Source of the DNA: Candidatus Proximibacter danicus
GTDB taxonomy: Bacteria; Pseudomonadota; Gammaproteobacteria; Burkholderiales; Rhodocyclaceae
DNA: 64,000 nucleotides
Reading direction: 5' to 3'
NCBI GenBank assembly: GCA_016710885.1
Contig: JADJUC010000004.1
Coordinates: 1 to 64,000, forward strand
In this document: positions 20,484 to 28,375 of the stretch, one piece after another
Numbering within the stretch: position 1 is the stretch's first letter
Layout: every line of letters starts with the position of its first letter
The notes under the pieces: generated by a model
What the model saw: only the letters and a program-made list of their open reading frames with translations
The model's database searches: none
What the model was told of the DNA's origin: nothing
Translations under genes and position numbers: made by a program

Positions 20484-21980
20484 ATGCCTTATGTTCTTGC
20501 GCTCGATCAGGGCACCACGAGTTCGCGTGCCATTGTCTTCGATGGCAATGGGCAGCCGTGTGCCGTGGCGCAGCAGGAATTTCCCCAGCACTATCCGCAG
20601 CCTGGCTGGGTTGAGCACGACCCCGATGTGCTGTGGCGCTCGCAGGCGGCGGTGGCTGTCGAAGCACTGCTGCGTGCCGGGATTACGGCGAGTGAGGTGG
20701 CGGCCATCGGCATTGCCAATCAACGCGAAACGATCCTGTTGTGGGAGCGGAAGACCGGCAAGGCGGTGGCGCCGGCGATTGTCTGGCAGGACCGGCGCTC
20801 GGCCGATGCTTGTGCTGCATTGCGTGCCGCCGGGCATGAAGCTGACGTTCGGCAGCGCACCGGTTTGTTGCTCGACCCCTATTTCTCGGCCACCAAGCTG
20901 GCCTGGCTGCTCGACAGCGACCCTGACTTGCGCGCCCGCGCGGAGGCCGGGGAACTGGCTTTTGGTACCGTCGATAGCTGGCTGGTGTGGAAATTGACGG
21001 CTGGGGCAGTGCATGTGACCGACGCCAGCAATGCTTCGCGGACCCTGCTTTTCGATATGAACCTCGGAAGCTGGAGCGAGCCCTTGCTGCGCCTGTTCAA
21101 TCTTCCGGCGACCTTGTTGCCGCAGGTGGTGGATAGCAGCGGTATCGTCGGCAGCGTCAGCGCCGAGGCCATTCCCGAGCTGGCCGGAATTCCCATCGCG
21201 GCGATGGTTGGCGACCAGCAGGGCGCGCTGGCCGGACAGGCCTGTTTTTCTGCCGGGCTGGCGAAAAATACCTACGGGACTGGTTGTTTTCTGCTGATGC
21301 ATACCGGTGATCGGCCTCAGGCATCGCATGGCGGTCTGCTGTCCACGGTCGCCTGTCGCCGGGGCGGGCATCTGAGTTACGCCCTGGAAGGCAGTGTGTT
21401 CATCGGCGGTGCGGTGGTGCAGTGGCTGCGCGATGGTCTCGGTCTGATTCGGTCGGCAGCGGAGATCGAGGCCTTGGCCGGGAGCGTTGCCGATTCTGAC
21501 GGGGTCGCCTTCGTCCCGGCCTTTGCCGGCCTCGGGGCGCCGTACTGGGACCCTTATGCGCGCGGTGCCATTTTCGGGTTGACGCGCGGTACGACGGCCG
21601 CGCATCTGGCGCGTGCGGCCCTGGATTCCATCGCCTTGCAGGTGGCCGACCTGGTGACGGCGCTGGAAGCCGATGCCGCAACACCGCTGGCGGAGTTGCG
21701 CGTTGATGGCGGTGCGGCGGCCAACAACCTGCTGCTGCAGTTGCAGGCCGATTTGCTGCGCCGTCCGATCGTTCGGCCGGTCGTTACCGAAACGACGGCG
21801 CTCGGTGCGGCTTATCTGGCCGGTATGGCAACCGGTGTCTGGGCGGATACAGCGGAGGTAGCCGCCTTGTGGCGAGCCGATCGGCGTTTTGAACCGCAGA
21901 TGTCGGAATGTGAGGCGGCGGCGATAAAGGCGCGCTGGCGCGAGGCGGTTGCGCGCAGCCGCAACTGGGCGTCGCCATGA
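20484..21980 (+). CDS. glpK: Glycerol kinase
   Basis: A 498-residue FGGY-family kinase that makes sn-glycerol 3-phosphate from glycerol and ATP. The N-terminal phosphate motif LDQGTTSSRAIVFD is at residues 7-20; WEHDP-type substrate contact appears as GWVEHDP, and GDQQGALAGQ, NTYGTGCF and DGGAAANN are the usual nucleotide and hinge motifs. GGAAGGAG seven bases upstream fixes the ATG. The stop overlaps the glpD start (ATGA), so the two are coupled. No glpF transporter gene is adjacent. Confidence 0.95.
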   Translation: MPYVLALDQGTTSSRAIVFDGNGQPCAVAQQEFPQHYPQPGWVEHDPDVLWRSQAAVAVEALLRAGITASEVAAIGIANQRETILLWERKTGKAVAPAIVWQDRRSADACAALRAAGHEADVRQRTGLLLDPYFSATKLAWLLDSDPDLRARAEAGELAFGTVDSWLVWKLTAGAVHVTDASNASRTLLFDMNLGSWSEPLLRLFNLPATLLPQVVDSSGIVGSVSAEAIPELAGIPIAAMVGDQQGALAGQACFSAGLAKNTYGTGCFLLMHTGDRPQASHGGLLSTVACRRGGHLSYALEGSVFIGGAVVQWLRDGLGLIRSAAEIEALAGSVADSDGVAFVPAFAGLGAPYWDPYARGAIFGLTRGTTAAHLARAALDSIALQVADLVTALEADAATPLAELRVDGGAAANNLLLQLQADLLRRPIVRPVVTETTALGAAYLAGMATGVWADTAEVAALWRADRRFEPQMSECEAAAIKARWREAVARSRNWASP

Positions 21981-23617
21981 AACGCGAGGAGATGCTGCTG
22001 CAGGCGCGTGAGGGCGGGCGTGTCTGGGATCTGCTGGTCATTGGCGGTGGGGCCACCGGTCTCGGCATTGCCGTCGATGCCGCATCGCGCGGGCATTCGG
22101 TGCTGCTGCTTGAACGCGATGATTTCGCCAAGGGAACGTCGAGTCGGTCGACCAAGCTGATTCATGGCGGGGTGCGTTACCTGCGGCAGGGCAACGTTGC
22201 GCTGGTGATCGAGGCGCTGAAGGAGCGCGGGCGACTGCGGCGCAATGCGCCCCATCTGGTGCGCGATCTGGCCTTTGTTGTGCCCAGTTACGCCTGGTGG
22301 GAATCGCCCTTCTATGGCGTCGGGCTCAAACTCTATGACCTGCTGGCCGGTGAATGCGGCTTCGGTGCCTCGCAGCACCTGAGTGAGGGTGAGGTGGTGG
22401 CGGCCATTCCGACCATCGAAACGGCAGGCCTGCTCGGCGGCACACGCTATTTCGACGGCCAGTTCGACGATGCGCGGCTGGCCATTGCGCTGGCGCGCAC
22501 GGCGGCCGACCACGGTGCCGTATTGCTCAATTATTGTGCGGTCGTGGCGTTGCGCAAGACCCTTGGGCTGGTGCGTGGTGCGGTGGTCCGTGATGCTGAA
22601 TCGGGCGAGGAATTTGAGGTTTCAGCCAAGGTGGTGATCAATGCCACCGGCCCTTTCTGCGATGCGGTGCGACGGCTGGACAAGCCCGGCGTGAAGCCAC
22701 TGATTTCGCCCAGTCAGGGCACACATCTGGTGTTGCCGCGAAAATTTCTGCCGGGTGACGCGGCGATCATGGTGCCGCATACCGACGACGGTCGCGTCAT
22801 GTTTGCCATTCCCTGGCAGGATCGCGTTGTTGTTGGAACCACCGATGTCGCCGTCGCGGCCGTGTTGCCCGAGCCAGTGCCGCAGGCGGGGGAAGTGGCG
22901 TTTCTGCTGGCAACCGCCAATCGTTATCTGGCTGACGATGCGTCTGCGGACGACGTACTTTCGGTGTTTGCCGGTATCCGGCCGCTGGTGTCTGAAGAGG
23001 CAACATCGACGGCCTCGCTCTCGCGCGAGCATGTGCTGTTGATCGATCCCGACTCCGGCTTGCTGACGGTTGCCGGCGGGAAATGGACAACCTACCGGCG
23101 CATGGCCGAGGATGCGGTTGATCTGGCTGAGACGTTGGCAGAGTTGCCTCCGCGCCCCTGTGCAACGGCTAGCCTGGCGATTCACGGACACGATCCCGAT
23201 GCCGATCGCCATGGTCGATTTTCTGCCTACGGCAGCGATGCGCCGGCACTCCTGGCCATGGTCAAGGCCAATCCGGCACTTGGCGCGCCACTGCATCCGG
23301 AACTGTCATTGACCGGTGCCGAGGTGGTGTGGGCCTGTCGCCACGAAATGGCACGCAAGCTGGAAGACGTGCTGGCGCGCCGTAGCCGCAGTCTGCTGCT
23401 TGACGCCGCCGCTGCTTGCGCACTGGCACCCAAGGTGGCGGCGCTGATGGCGGGCGAGATTTGTGGTGGGGGGCGGGGTGAGGGGTGTAGGGTTGATACC
23501 GGCGCGAGAAATAGTACGAGAAACGGTGCTGAAGCCTGGATCGCGCAGGAAGTGGCTGCGTTCGAGGCGCTTGCCGGGGGGTATCGGTTGGCAACGCGTC
23601 TGGCAACGCACAAATGA
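21977..23617 (+). CDS. glpD: Aerobic glycerol-3-phosphate dehydrogenase
   Basis: A 546-residue membrane-associated flavoprotein that oxidises glycerol 3-phosphate to dihydroxyacetone phosphate and passes electrons to quinone. It has the FAD motif GGGATGLGIAVDAASRG near residue 20, the DAO-family TSSRSTKLIHGGVRYL near 55-70 and GGKWTTYRRMAEDAV near 365. Near residue 493, between LMAGE and EAWIAQEV, there is an insertion of about 24 residues (CGGGRGEGCRVDTG and following) that relatives are not expected to have, encoded by a G-rich stretch. The frame stays open, so the protein is probably made. Confidence 0.93.
   Translation: MKREEMLLQAREGGRVWDLLVIGGGATGLGIAVDAASRGHSVLLLERDDFAKGTSSRSTKLIHGGVRYLRQGNVALVIEALKERGRLRRNAPHLVRDLAFVVPSYAWWESPFYGVGLKLYDLLAGECGFGASQHLSEGEVVAAIPTIETAGLLGGTRYFDGQFDDARLAIALARTAADHGAVLLNYCAVVALRKTLGLVRGAVVRDAESGEEFEVSAKVVINATGPFCDAVRRLDKPGVKPLISPSQGTHLVLPRKFLPGDAAIMVPHTDDGRVMFAIPWQDRVVVGTTDVAVAAVLPEPVPQAGEVAFLLATANRYLADDASADDVLSVFAGIRPLVSEEATSTASLSREHVLLIDPDSGLLTVAGGKWTTYRRMAEDAVDLAETLAELPPRPCATASLAIHGHDPDADRHGRFSAYGSDAPALLAMVKANPALGAPLHPELSLTGAEVVWACRHEMARKLEDVLARRSRSLLLDAAAACALAPKVAALMAGEICGGGRGEGCRVDTGARNSTRNGAEAWIAQEVAAFEALAGGYRLATRLATHK
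23461..23532 (+). repeat. G-rich in-frame insertion in glpD, G-quadruplex motif
   Basis: Within the glpD coding sequence four G-runs (23468-23473, 23475-23478, 23482-23485, 23490-23492) with loops of one to four bases fit the canonical G-quadruplex pattern on the plus strand. The surrounding 72 bases encode Gly/Arg/Thr/Asn-rich residues unlike the rest of GlpD. The boundaries are approximate. Confidence 0.5.
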
Positions 23618-23651
23618 CGACGGGGACCGAAGTCCCCGCCGGCTTTTCTTT
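23618..23651. terminator. Bidirectional hairpin between glpD and ssrA
   Basis: GGGGAC (23622-23627) pairs with GTCCCC (23632-23637) around CGAA, extended by further pairs; the reverse strand has the very stable UUCG loop. On the plus strand it is followed by the T-rich 23644-23650 stretch, so it can end glpD; on the minus strand it lies at the 3' end of the permuted tmRNA transcript. Confidence 0.6.
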
Positions 23652-23925
23652 GGTAACAAGGCTCAAGCAGCCTCGGCATAGGCCTTAAGCGGCCATTGCA
23701 AAACGCTCATCGTTGGCGTTTACTAATTTGCGCGGATTACGTCCGTCGCCTCTCGGGCCGCCTGCTCGCCTTCTATCACCCTGTCGAGACCAGATCACCC
23801 CCCCTGTGGTGGAGGTGGGCGGAATCGAACCGCCGTCCAGAACGCTTCCAGTTTGCCGGAATTACGACCGTGAGACGATTATGGGGGCGAACCCCCGGAA
23901 TTTCAAGGCAAGCCTTGCAATTGTT
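23645..23925 (-). ncRNA. ssrA: Permuted two-piece tmRNA (ssrA), betaproteobacterial type
   Basis: Reading the minus strand, the acceptor part comes first: T-arm GGCGG/CCGCC with loop TTCGATT, then CACCTCC, A and an encoded CCA ending at 23807. Only four bases later (23806-23803 removed) comes the mature 5' end GGGGGTG at 23802, which pairs with CACCTCC to make the acceptor stem, followed by a tRNA-like region (TCTGGTCTCGACAGGG) and the tag frame. So the order is 3' piece, spacer, 5' piece: a circularly permuted gene processed into two RNAs. It rescues stalled ribosomes with SmpB. Outer ends are approximate. Confidence 0.88.
23685..23717 (-). other. tmRNA proteolysis tag reading frame (ANDERFAMAA)
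   Basis: Ten sense codons beginning with GCC at 23717-23715 encode ANDERFAMAA and end with TAA at 23687-23685. The ending AMAA fits the AA-terminal degrons recognised by ClpXP and related proteases. The exact resume codon is inferred from the usual ANDE opening. Confidence 0.8.
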
Positions 23926-23939
23926 GCCGCGAATGGTGG

Positions 23940-24614
23940 TCAGACGGTACGTATCAGCGAAGCGATTTCGCTGGCGTGGTCAACGCGGTAATCGGCCCCC
24001 CAGTACTCCACGGGGCCGCTATCGCCGAGGTAGCCGTAGGCCGCAGCCACTGTCACCATGCCGGCGGCTTGCCCTGCCAGGATGTCACGCAGGTCGTCGC
24101 CGACAAAGAAGGTGCGTTGTGGCTGGCAGTGGGCGAGGGCGCAAGCCAGGTACATCGGGCTGGCGTGGGGCTTGGCGCGCGGCGCCGAGTCGCCGCTGAC
24201 AATGCAGGCCGCACGACGGGCGTAACCCAGAGATTCCATCAGCGGCAAGGTGAAACGTTGCGATTTGTTGGTGACGATGCCCCAGACGATGCCGTTTTTT
24301 TCCAGTGCGTCTACCAGCGTAGCGATACCGTCAAAAAGTCGGGTGTCGACGCAAAGTGCCTGCTGGTAATGGACCAGGAAGCGCTGGTAGAAGGGATGGT
24401 AGTCCGGATGCGCCGGCAGCATGTCCAGACCCGCTTGCAACATGCCGCGTACGCCCTGGGAAACGAAGGGGCGCAAGGCGTCCAGCGGTAGCGGTGCCAG
24501 GTCGAGATCGGCACGTAGCTGGTTAAGCGCTGCGCCGAGATCCGGGGCGGTGTCGGCAAAGGTGCCGTCGAGGTCAAACAGGACGGCTTCAGGCGCAGTC
24601 TCGGTCTCAGCCAT
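23940..24614 (-). CDS. gph: Phosphoglycolate phosphatase, HAD family
   Basis: A 224-residue HAD hydrolase with motif I FDLDGTFADTAPDL (nucleophile Asp near residue 14), motif II VTNKSQ near 115, the motif III lysine in RAKPHASP near 152, and motif IV FVGDDLRDILAGQAAGM near 171-187. Length and sequence fit Gph, which removes phosphate from 2-phosphoglycolate. It overlaps ubiG by eight bases, the ubiG-gph order common in betaproteobacteria. It ends just before the tmRNA region. Confidence 0.9.
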   Translation of the reverse strand: MAETETAPEAVLFDLDGTFADTAPDLGAALNQLRADLDLAPLPLDALRPFVSQGVRGMLQAGLDMLPAHPDYHPFYQRFLVHYQQALCVDTRLFDGIATLVDALEKNGIVWGIVTNKSQRFTLPLMESLGYARRAACIVSGDSAPRAKPHASPMYLACALAHCQPQRTFFVGDDLRDILAGQAAGMVTVAAAYGYLGDSGPVEYWGADYRVDHASEIASLIRTV

Positions 24615-25305
24615 TCCTGACGGTGTGAACGAGGTAGTTGACGCTGGTGTCGCGGCCTAGCGAGTAGATTTTTGTGATCGGGTTGTAGCTCATCCCGACG
24701 ACTTCGTCGAGTTCGAGGCCAACGCTCTTTGCCCAGCGCGCCATTTCCGATGGCTTGATGAACTTGGCGTAGTCGTGCGTGCCTTTGGGCAACAGTTTGA
24801 GCACGTACTCGGCACCGATGACCGCGAAAACGTAAGCCTTCGGGTTGCGGTTGATTGTTGAGAAGAACACGTGGCCGCCGGGCTTGACCAGGGCCGCGCA
24901 TGAGGCAATGGTGCTGGCCGGGTTGGGAACGTGTTCCAGCATTTCCATGCAGGTGACGATGTCGTAGCTGCCGGCTCGCTCGGTCGCCAGTTCCTCGGCC
25001 GAGATGAGGCGGTAATCGACGGATCTTCCGCTTTCCAGTAGATGCAGGCGGGCAACGCCGAGGGCTTTCTCTGAAAGGTCGATACCCGTCACCGTGGCGC
25101 CACGGGCAGCCATGGCTTCAGAAAGCAGGCCGCCACCGCAGCCGACATCAAGGATCTTCTTGCCTGAAACAGCCGCATGGCGGTCGATCCAGTCCAGGCG
25201 AAGGGGGTTGATCTCGTGCAACGGACGGAATTCACTGTTCGGATCCCACCAGCGGTGGGCCAATTCACTGAATTTTTGCAGCTCGGTTGGGTCGGCGTTG
25301 ATCAT
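24607..25305 (-). CDS. ubiG: Ubiquinone biosynthesis O-methyltransferase UbiG
   Basis: A 232-residue class I SAM methyltransferase that carries out both O-methylations of ubiquinone synthesis. The opening NADPTELQKFSELAHRWWDP is characteristic of UbiG, followed by the SAM motif ILDVGCGGGLLSEAMA near residue 52 and MEMLEHVPNP near 120. The ATG at 25305 is chosen because the family N-terminus begins there; the open frame extends further upstream without a coding look. It overlaps gph by eight bases. Confidence 0.94.
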   Translation of the reverse strand: MINADPTELQKFSELAHRWWDPNSEFRPLHEINPLRLDWIDRHAAVSGKKILDVGCGGGLLSEAMAARGATVTGIDLSEKALGVARLHLLESGRSVDYRLISAEELATERAGSYDIVTCMEMLEHVPNPASTIASCAALVKPGGHVFFSTINRNPKAYVFAVIGAEYVLKLLPKGTHDYAKFIKPSEMARWAKSVGLELDEVVGMSYNPITKIYSLGRDTSVNYLVHTVRNG

Positions 25306-25327
25306 GTCAGCAGGAAAATATAGTGAT

Positions 25328-25357
25328 AAAAAAAGCCCTGCTTGCGCAGGGCTTTTT
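25328..25357. terminator. Intrinsic terminator between OmpA-like gene and ubiG
   Basis: AGCCCTGC (25334-25341) pairs with GCAGGGCT (25346-25353) around TTGC, flanked by an A-run and a T-run. It terminates the minus-strand OmpA-like gene and is symmetrical enough to act both ways. Confidence 0.85.
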
Positions 25358-25372
25358 GATCGGCGGGCAGAA

Positions 25373-26026
25373 TTACTTCTGGGTGCCGATGATTTCGATA
25401 TCGACGCGACGATCAGGTTGCAGGCAGGAGATGGTTTCCTTGCTCTTGCCGCCCTTGCACTTGTCGCCAGTCTTCGGCTGCTTTTCGCCCTTGCCTTCGG
25501 TGTAAACCTTGTTGGCTTCGACGCCCTTGCTGACCAGGTAGGTCTTGACAGCGGCAGCGCGCTTTTCCGACAGCTTCTGGTTGTAGGTATCGGAACCAAG
25601 GCGGTCAGTGTGGCCGACGGCGATGATGACTTCCAGGTTCAGGGACTTCGACTTGGCGACGAGGTCGTCAAGCGACTTCTTGCCTTCCGGACGCAGAACC
25701 GACTTGTTGAAGTCGAACAGCGCGTCAGCAGCCAGGGTCACCTTGGAGGAGGCCGGCTTCGGACCGGTTCCAGCCGACTTCGGCTCGCACTTTTCCTTCG
25801 GCAGCAGATCCTTGTCGCACTTGCAACCAGCCGGGTCATTGGCAGCGCCAGCCGGGGTCCAGAAACCGGTGCGCCAGCACAGGCCGGCACCGCTGGTAGC
25901 GACTTCGTTGCGTGCGTCGATGACATAAACGCGATCGGCAGTTGTTTGTGCTTGTGCAACAGAAACACTCAGACCCATGGCGGCCGCAAGAACGACCATC
26001 AGGGATTGTTTGGCGATTTTCTTCAT
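25373..26026 (-). CDS. OmpA family protein (paralogue 1)
   Basis: A 217-residue exported protein: signal peptide ending SVSVAQA, a middle region with cysteines (GLCWRTGFWTPAG, CKCDKDLLPKEKC), and a C-terminal OmpA/peptidoglycan-binding domain with FDFNKSVLRPEGKK and GHTDRLGSDTYNQKLSEKRA. There is no N-terminal beta barrel, so it is more likely a periplasmic or lipid-free peptidoglycan-associated protein than a porin. It is closely related to the gene at 27506-28162; the two flank the deaminase gene. Confidence 0.85.
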   Translation of the reverse strand: MKKIAKQSLMVVLAAAMGLSVSVAQAQTTADRVYVIDARNEVATSGAGLCWRTGFWTPAGAANDPAGCKCDKDLLPKEKCEPKSAGTGPKPASSKVTLAADALFDFNKSVLRPEGKKSLDDLVAKSKSLNLEVIIAVGHTDRLGSDTYNQKLSEKRAAAVKTYLVSKGVEANKVYTEGKGEKQPKTGDKCKGGKSKETISCLQPDRRVDIEIIGTQK

Positions 26027-26088
26027 TCGTTTTCCCTCGTTAGTAATTGAACAGCCGAAATCTGGCCGCAATCCGCCGGGTGCCCTTG

Positions 26089-27420
26089 TCAGGCAGGGGT
26101 TGCGCGCGGACAAATTCTAGTTTGCCATATGGAGGCAAGTTTTTCCAAGTCCTTTTTCATAAAACCGGTCAGTGTGTGGCTTTCAAGCATCATTCTGCCC
26201 GCAACCCACACGTGGCTCACGTTTTCCCTGCCGGCAACGTAGACCATGTGCGATGCCGGAGCATAGCAGGGGGCAAGCAGCGGGTCGTCAAGACTGATGG
26301 CACAGAGGTCTGCTGATTTCCCGGCGACAATCGAGCCGATCTCGTGATCGAGGCCGAGGGCCTTGGCGCCCCCCAAGGTTGCTGCATGCAGTGACTGGTG
26401 GGCATTCATCGTGCTGGCGTCGCCGCTGGCCCCTTTGGCAAGGAGCGCCGCCAGGCGGACTTCGGTGAGCAAATCGAGGCGGTTGTTGCTGGCGGCACCA
26501 TCGGTTCCGAGGCCGATATTGATCCCCTGGGCCAGCATTGCCCGAATCGGAGCGATACCACTGCCAAGCTTGAGGTTGGAGCTTGGACAGTGCGCCACCG
26601 AAACGCCTTCGGTGGCCAGCAGCGTGATTTCATTGGCGTCTAGGTGTACGGCGTGCACGGCAATCAGGTTGGACGTGACGAGGCCGAGGCGGCGAAGTCG
26701 TTCAATTGGCCGTACGCCATACTGGCTCAGGCTTTCCTGGATCTCTGCGAGCGTTTCGTGAAGGTGTATGTGCACCGGCAGATCGAGTTCGCCAGTAAGG
26801 GTGACGATCCGCTCGAAGCTGCGGTCGCTGACGGTATAAGGCGCATGCGGGGCCAACGTGAAGCGAAGCAAGGGGTTGCCGCTCAGCGCGTCGCGGGCCG
26901 CAAGCCCCTTGGCGAGATAGTCGTCGGCATCGGTTGCATAGGCGGTCGGAAACTCGAGGAGTGCAAGGCCGATTACGCCGCGCATGCCTGCCGTTGCAAT
27001 GGCCTTGCCGGCCGCTTCCGGAAAGAAATACATGTCGTTGAAGCAGGTAATGCCACCACGAAGCATTTCGGCGCAGGCGAGCAGGGTGCCGTCGTGCACG
27101 AAATCGGCGGAGACGTGTTTGCCTTCGGCTGGCCAGATGTGCTCCTGCAGCCATGGCATAAGAGGGATATCGTCCGCTAGTCCGCGCAGCAGTGTCATTG
27201 CTGCGTGACAGTGGAGATTGACCAGTCCGGGCATGAGTACGTGGTGCCCCAGCGAAATTTCCTGCGCTGCCGAAAAGCGGAGGCTGGCGTCACGATCCGG
27301 AACAATGGCGACGATTTTGCCGTTGCGGATTGCAACCGGCTGGTTTTCGAGGGTTGTATTGGCCGGCTCGACGGGAATGATCCAGCGGGCGCGAATGAGC
27401 AAGTCGACGGCTTCGGTCAT
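26089..27420 (-). CDS. mtaD: MTA/SAH deaminase, TRZ/ATZ family
   Basis: A 443-residue amidohydrolase. Metal-binding motifs are NLHCHAAMT (about residue 70), LPVHIHLHET (about 214), LIAVHAVHLD and GTDGAASNN (about 314), as in 5-methylthioadenosine/S-adenosylhomocysteine deaminases. It would convert these adenosyl products to their inosyl forms. The ATG at 27420 is preferred to the TTG three codons upstream. It has its own gap on both sides, and an OmpA-like gene separates it from ubiG, with which it is often grouped. Confidence 0.85.
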   Translation of the reverse strand: MTEAVDLLIRARWIIPVEPANTTLENQPVAIRNGKIVAIVPDRDASLRFSAAQEISLGHHVLMPGLVNLHCHAAMTLLRGLADDIPLMPWLQEHIWPAEGKHVSADFVHDGTLLACAEMLRGGITCFNDMYFFPEAAGKAIATAGMRGVIGLALLEFPTAYATDADDYLAKGLAARDALSGNPLLRFTLAPHAPYTVSDRSFERIVTLTGELDLPVHIHLHETLAEIQESLSQYGVRPIERLRRLGLVTSNLIAVHAVHLDANEITLLATEGVSVAHCPSSNLKLGSGIAPIRAMLAQGINIGLGTDGAASNNRLDLLTEVRLAALLAKGASGDASTMNAHQSLHAATLGGAKALGLDHEIGSIVAGKSADLCAISLDDPLLAPCYAPASHMVYVAGRENVSHVWVAGRMMLESHTLTGFMKKDLEKLASIWQTRICPRATPA

Positions 27421-27453
27421 GGATGGCAAACCAGCGGCAAAAAACTAAAAAGA

Positions 27454-27478
27454 CAAAAAACCCCGCCGAAGCGGGGTT
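27454..27478 (-). terminator. Intrinsic terminator of OmpA paralogue 2
   Basis: On the minus strand AACCCCGC pairs with GCGGGGTT around TTCG (27459-27478) and runs into six T residues (27460-27455). Confidence 0.9.
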
Positions 27479-27505
27479 GTGTGGAGACCCTCCGGGTTGC
27501 CGATA

Positions 27506-28162
27506 TTATTTCTTCGGTTCTGCGGAGACCTCGATGGTAACGCGGCGGTGCGGTGCCAGACATTCAACCAGTTTCTTCTTTGGCAACGTGTCAGCGCACT
27601 TCGGAACGCCCGTGGCCGGCTGGGTCTTACCTGCGCCCATCGTTTCGATCTTGTCGGCCGGCATGCCCTTGGAGACAAGGTAGCCCTTGACAACTTCGGC
27701 GCGCTTTTCGGAAAGCTTCTGGTTGTATTGTTGCGAGCCGAGGCGGTCTGTGTGGCCAGTGACGAGAACTTGCTTGATCGGACCAACGTCCTTCAGCTTG
27801 GCGAAGACTTCGCGGTCTATTGCCGCCTTGCCTTCGGGCTTCAGTACTGACTTGGAGTAATCGAACAGTTCTTTTGAGGAGATGGTGACGGCCTTGGCGA
27901 CCGGTGCTGCCGTAGCGGCAGCCTTCGGTTCGCACTTCTCCTTCGGCAGCAGATCCTTGTCGCAGGCGCAGCCAGCCGGATCATTGGCAGCAGCAGCCGG
28001 GGTCCAGAAGCCGGTACGCCAGCAAAGGCCTGTGCCGCTCCGGGCAACTTCTGCTCGCTGGTCAATGACGTAGACGCGGTCAGCCGTCTGCGCTTGAGCC
28101 AACCCCGTCATGGCGATAAGGCCAATGGCGGTGAGCGACTGGGCGATAAATTTGATTTTCAA
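27506..28162 (-). CDS. OmpA family protein (paralogue 2)
   Basis: A 218-residue exported protein with signal peptide (SLTAIGLIAMTGLAQA), a cysteine-bearing linker (GLCWRTGFWTPAAA, CACDKDLLPKEKC) and an OmpA-like domain with GHTDRLGSQQYNQKLSEKRA. The start is TTG at 28162: a strong AGGAGGAG lies seven bases before it and no in-frame ATG is suitable, so this is a case where the binding site decides the start. A possible promoter is CTTCAA/ATTTAA at 28222-28251 on this strand. It shares the linker and domain with the gene at 25373-26026, pointing to duplication. Confidence 0.85.
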   Translation of the reverse strand: MKIKFIAQSLTAIGLIAMTGLAQAQTADRVYVIDQRAEVARSGTGLCWRTGFWTPAAAANDPAGCACDKDLLPKEKCEPKAAATAAPVAKAVTISSKELFDYSKSVLKPEGKAAIDREVFAKLKDVGPIKQVLVTGHTDRLGSQQYNQKLSEKRAEVVKGYLVSKGMPADKIETMGAGKTQPATGVPKCADTLPKKKLVECLAPHRRVTIEVSAEPKK

Positions 28163-28221
28163 GATGACTCCTCCTGGGTTGCCGTTAGTGATTTGAGGTT
28201 GTCGGCGGTGCTGTGCTGCGG

Positions 28222-28251
28222 ATTTAAACACGAAATTTCATGCATCTTCAA
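28222..28251 (-). promoter_or_regulatory. Possible sigma-70 promoter of OmpA paralogue 2
   Basis: Reverse strand TTGAAG (28251-28246), an 18-base spacer, and TTAAAT (28227-28222). Fair match, about 60 bases before the TTG start. Confidence 0.35.
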
Positions 28252-28375
28252 GCAATTGTCGTTATTTCGCCGGTAGGCGGTGGTCCTGCTGTTGGCGCTG
28301 TCCAACATGATAGAATCACCGGTTTCGCAAAGACGACAACAACATAAGCCGCCTTCAAGCGGCGTGGACGAGCAT

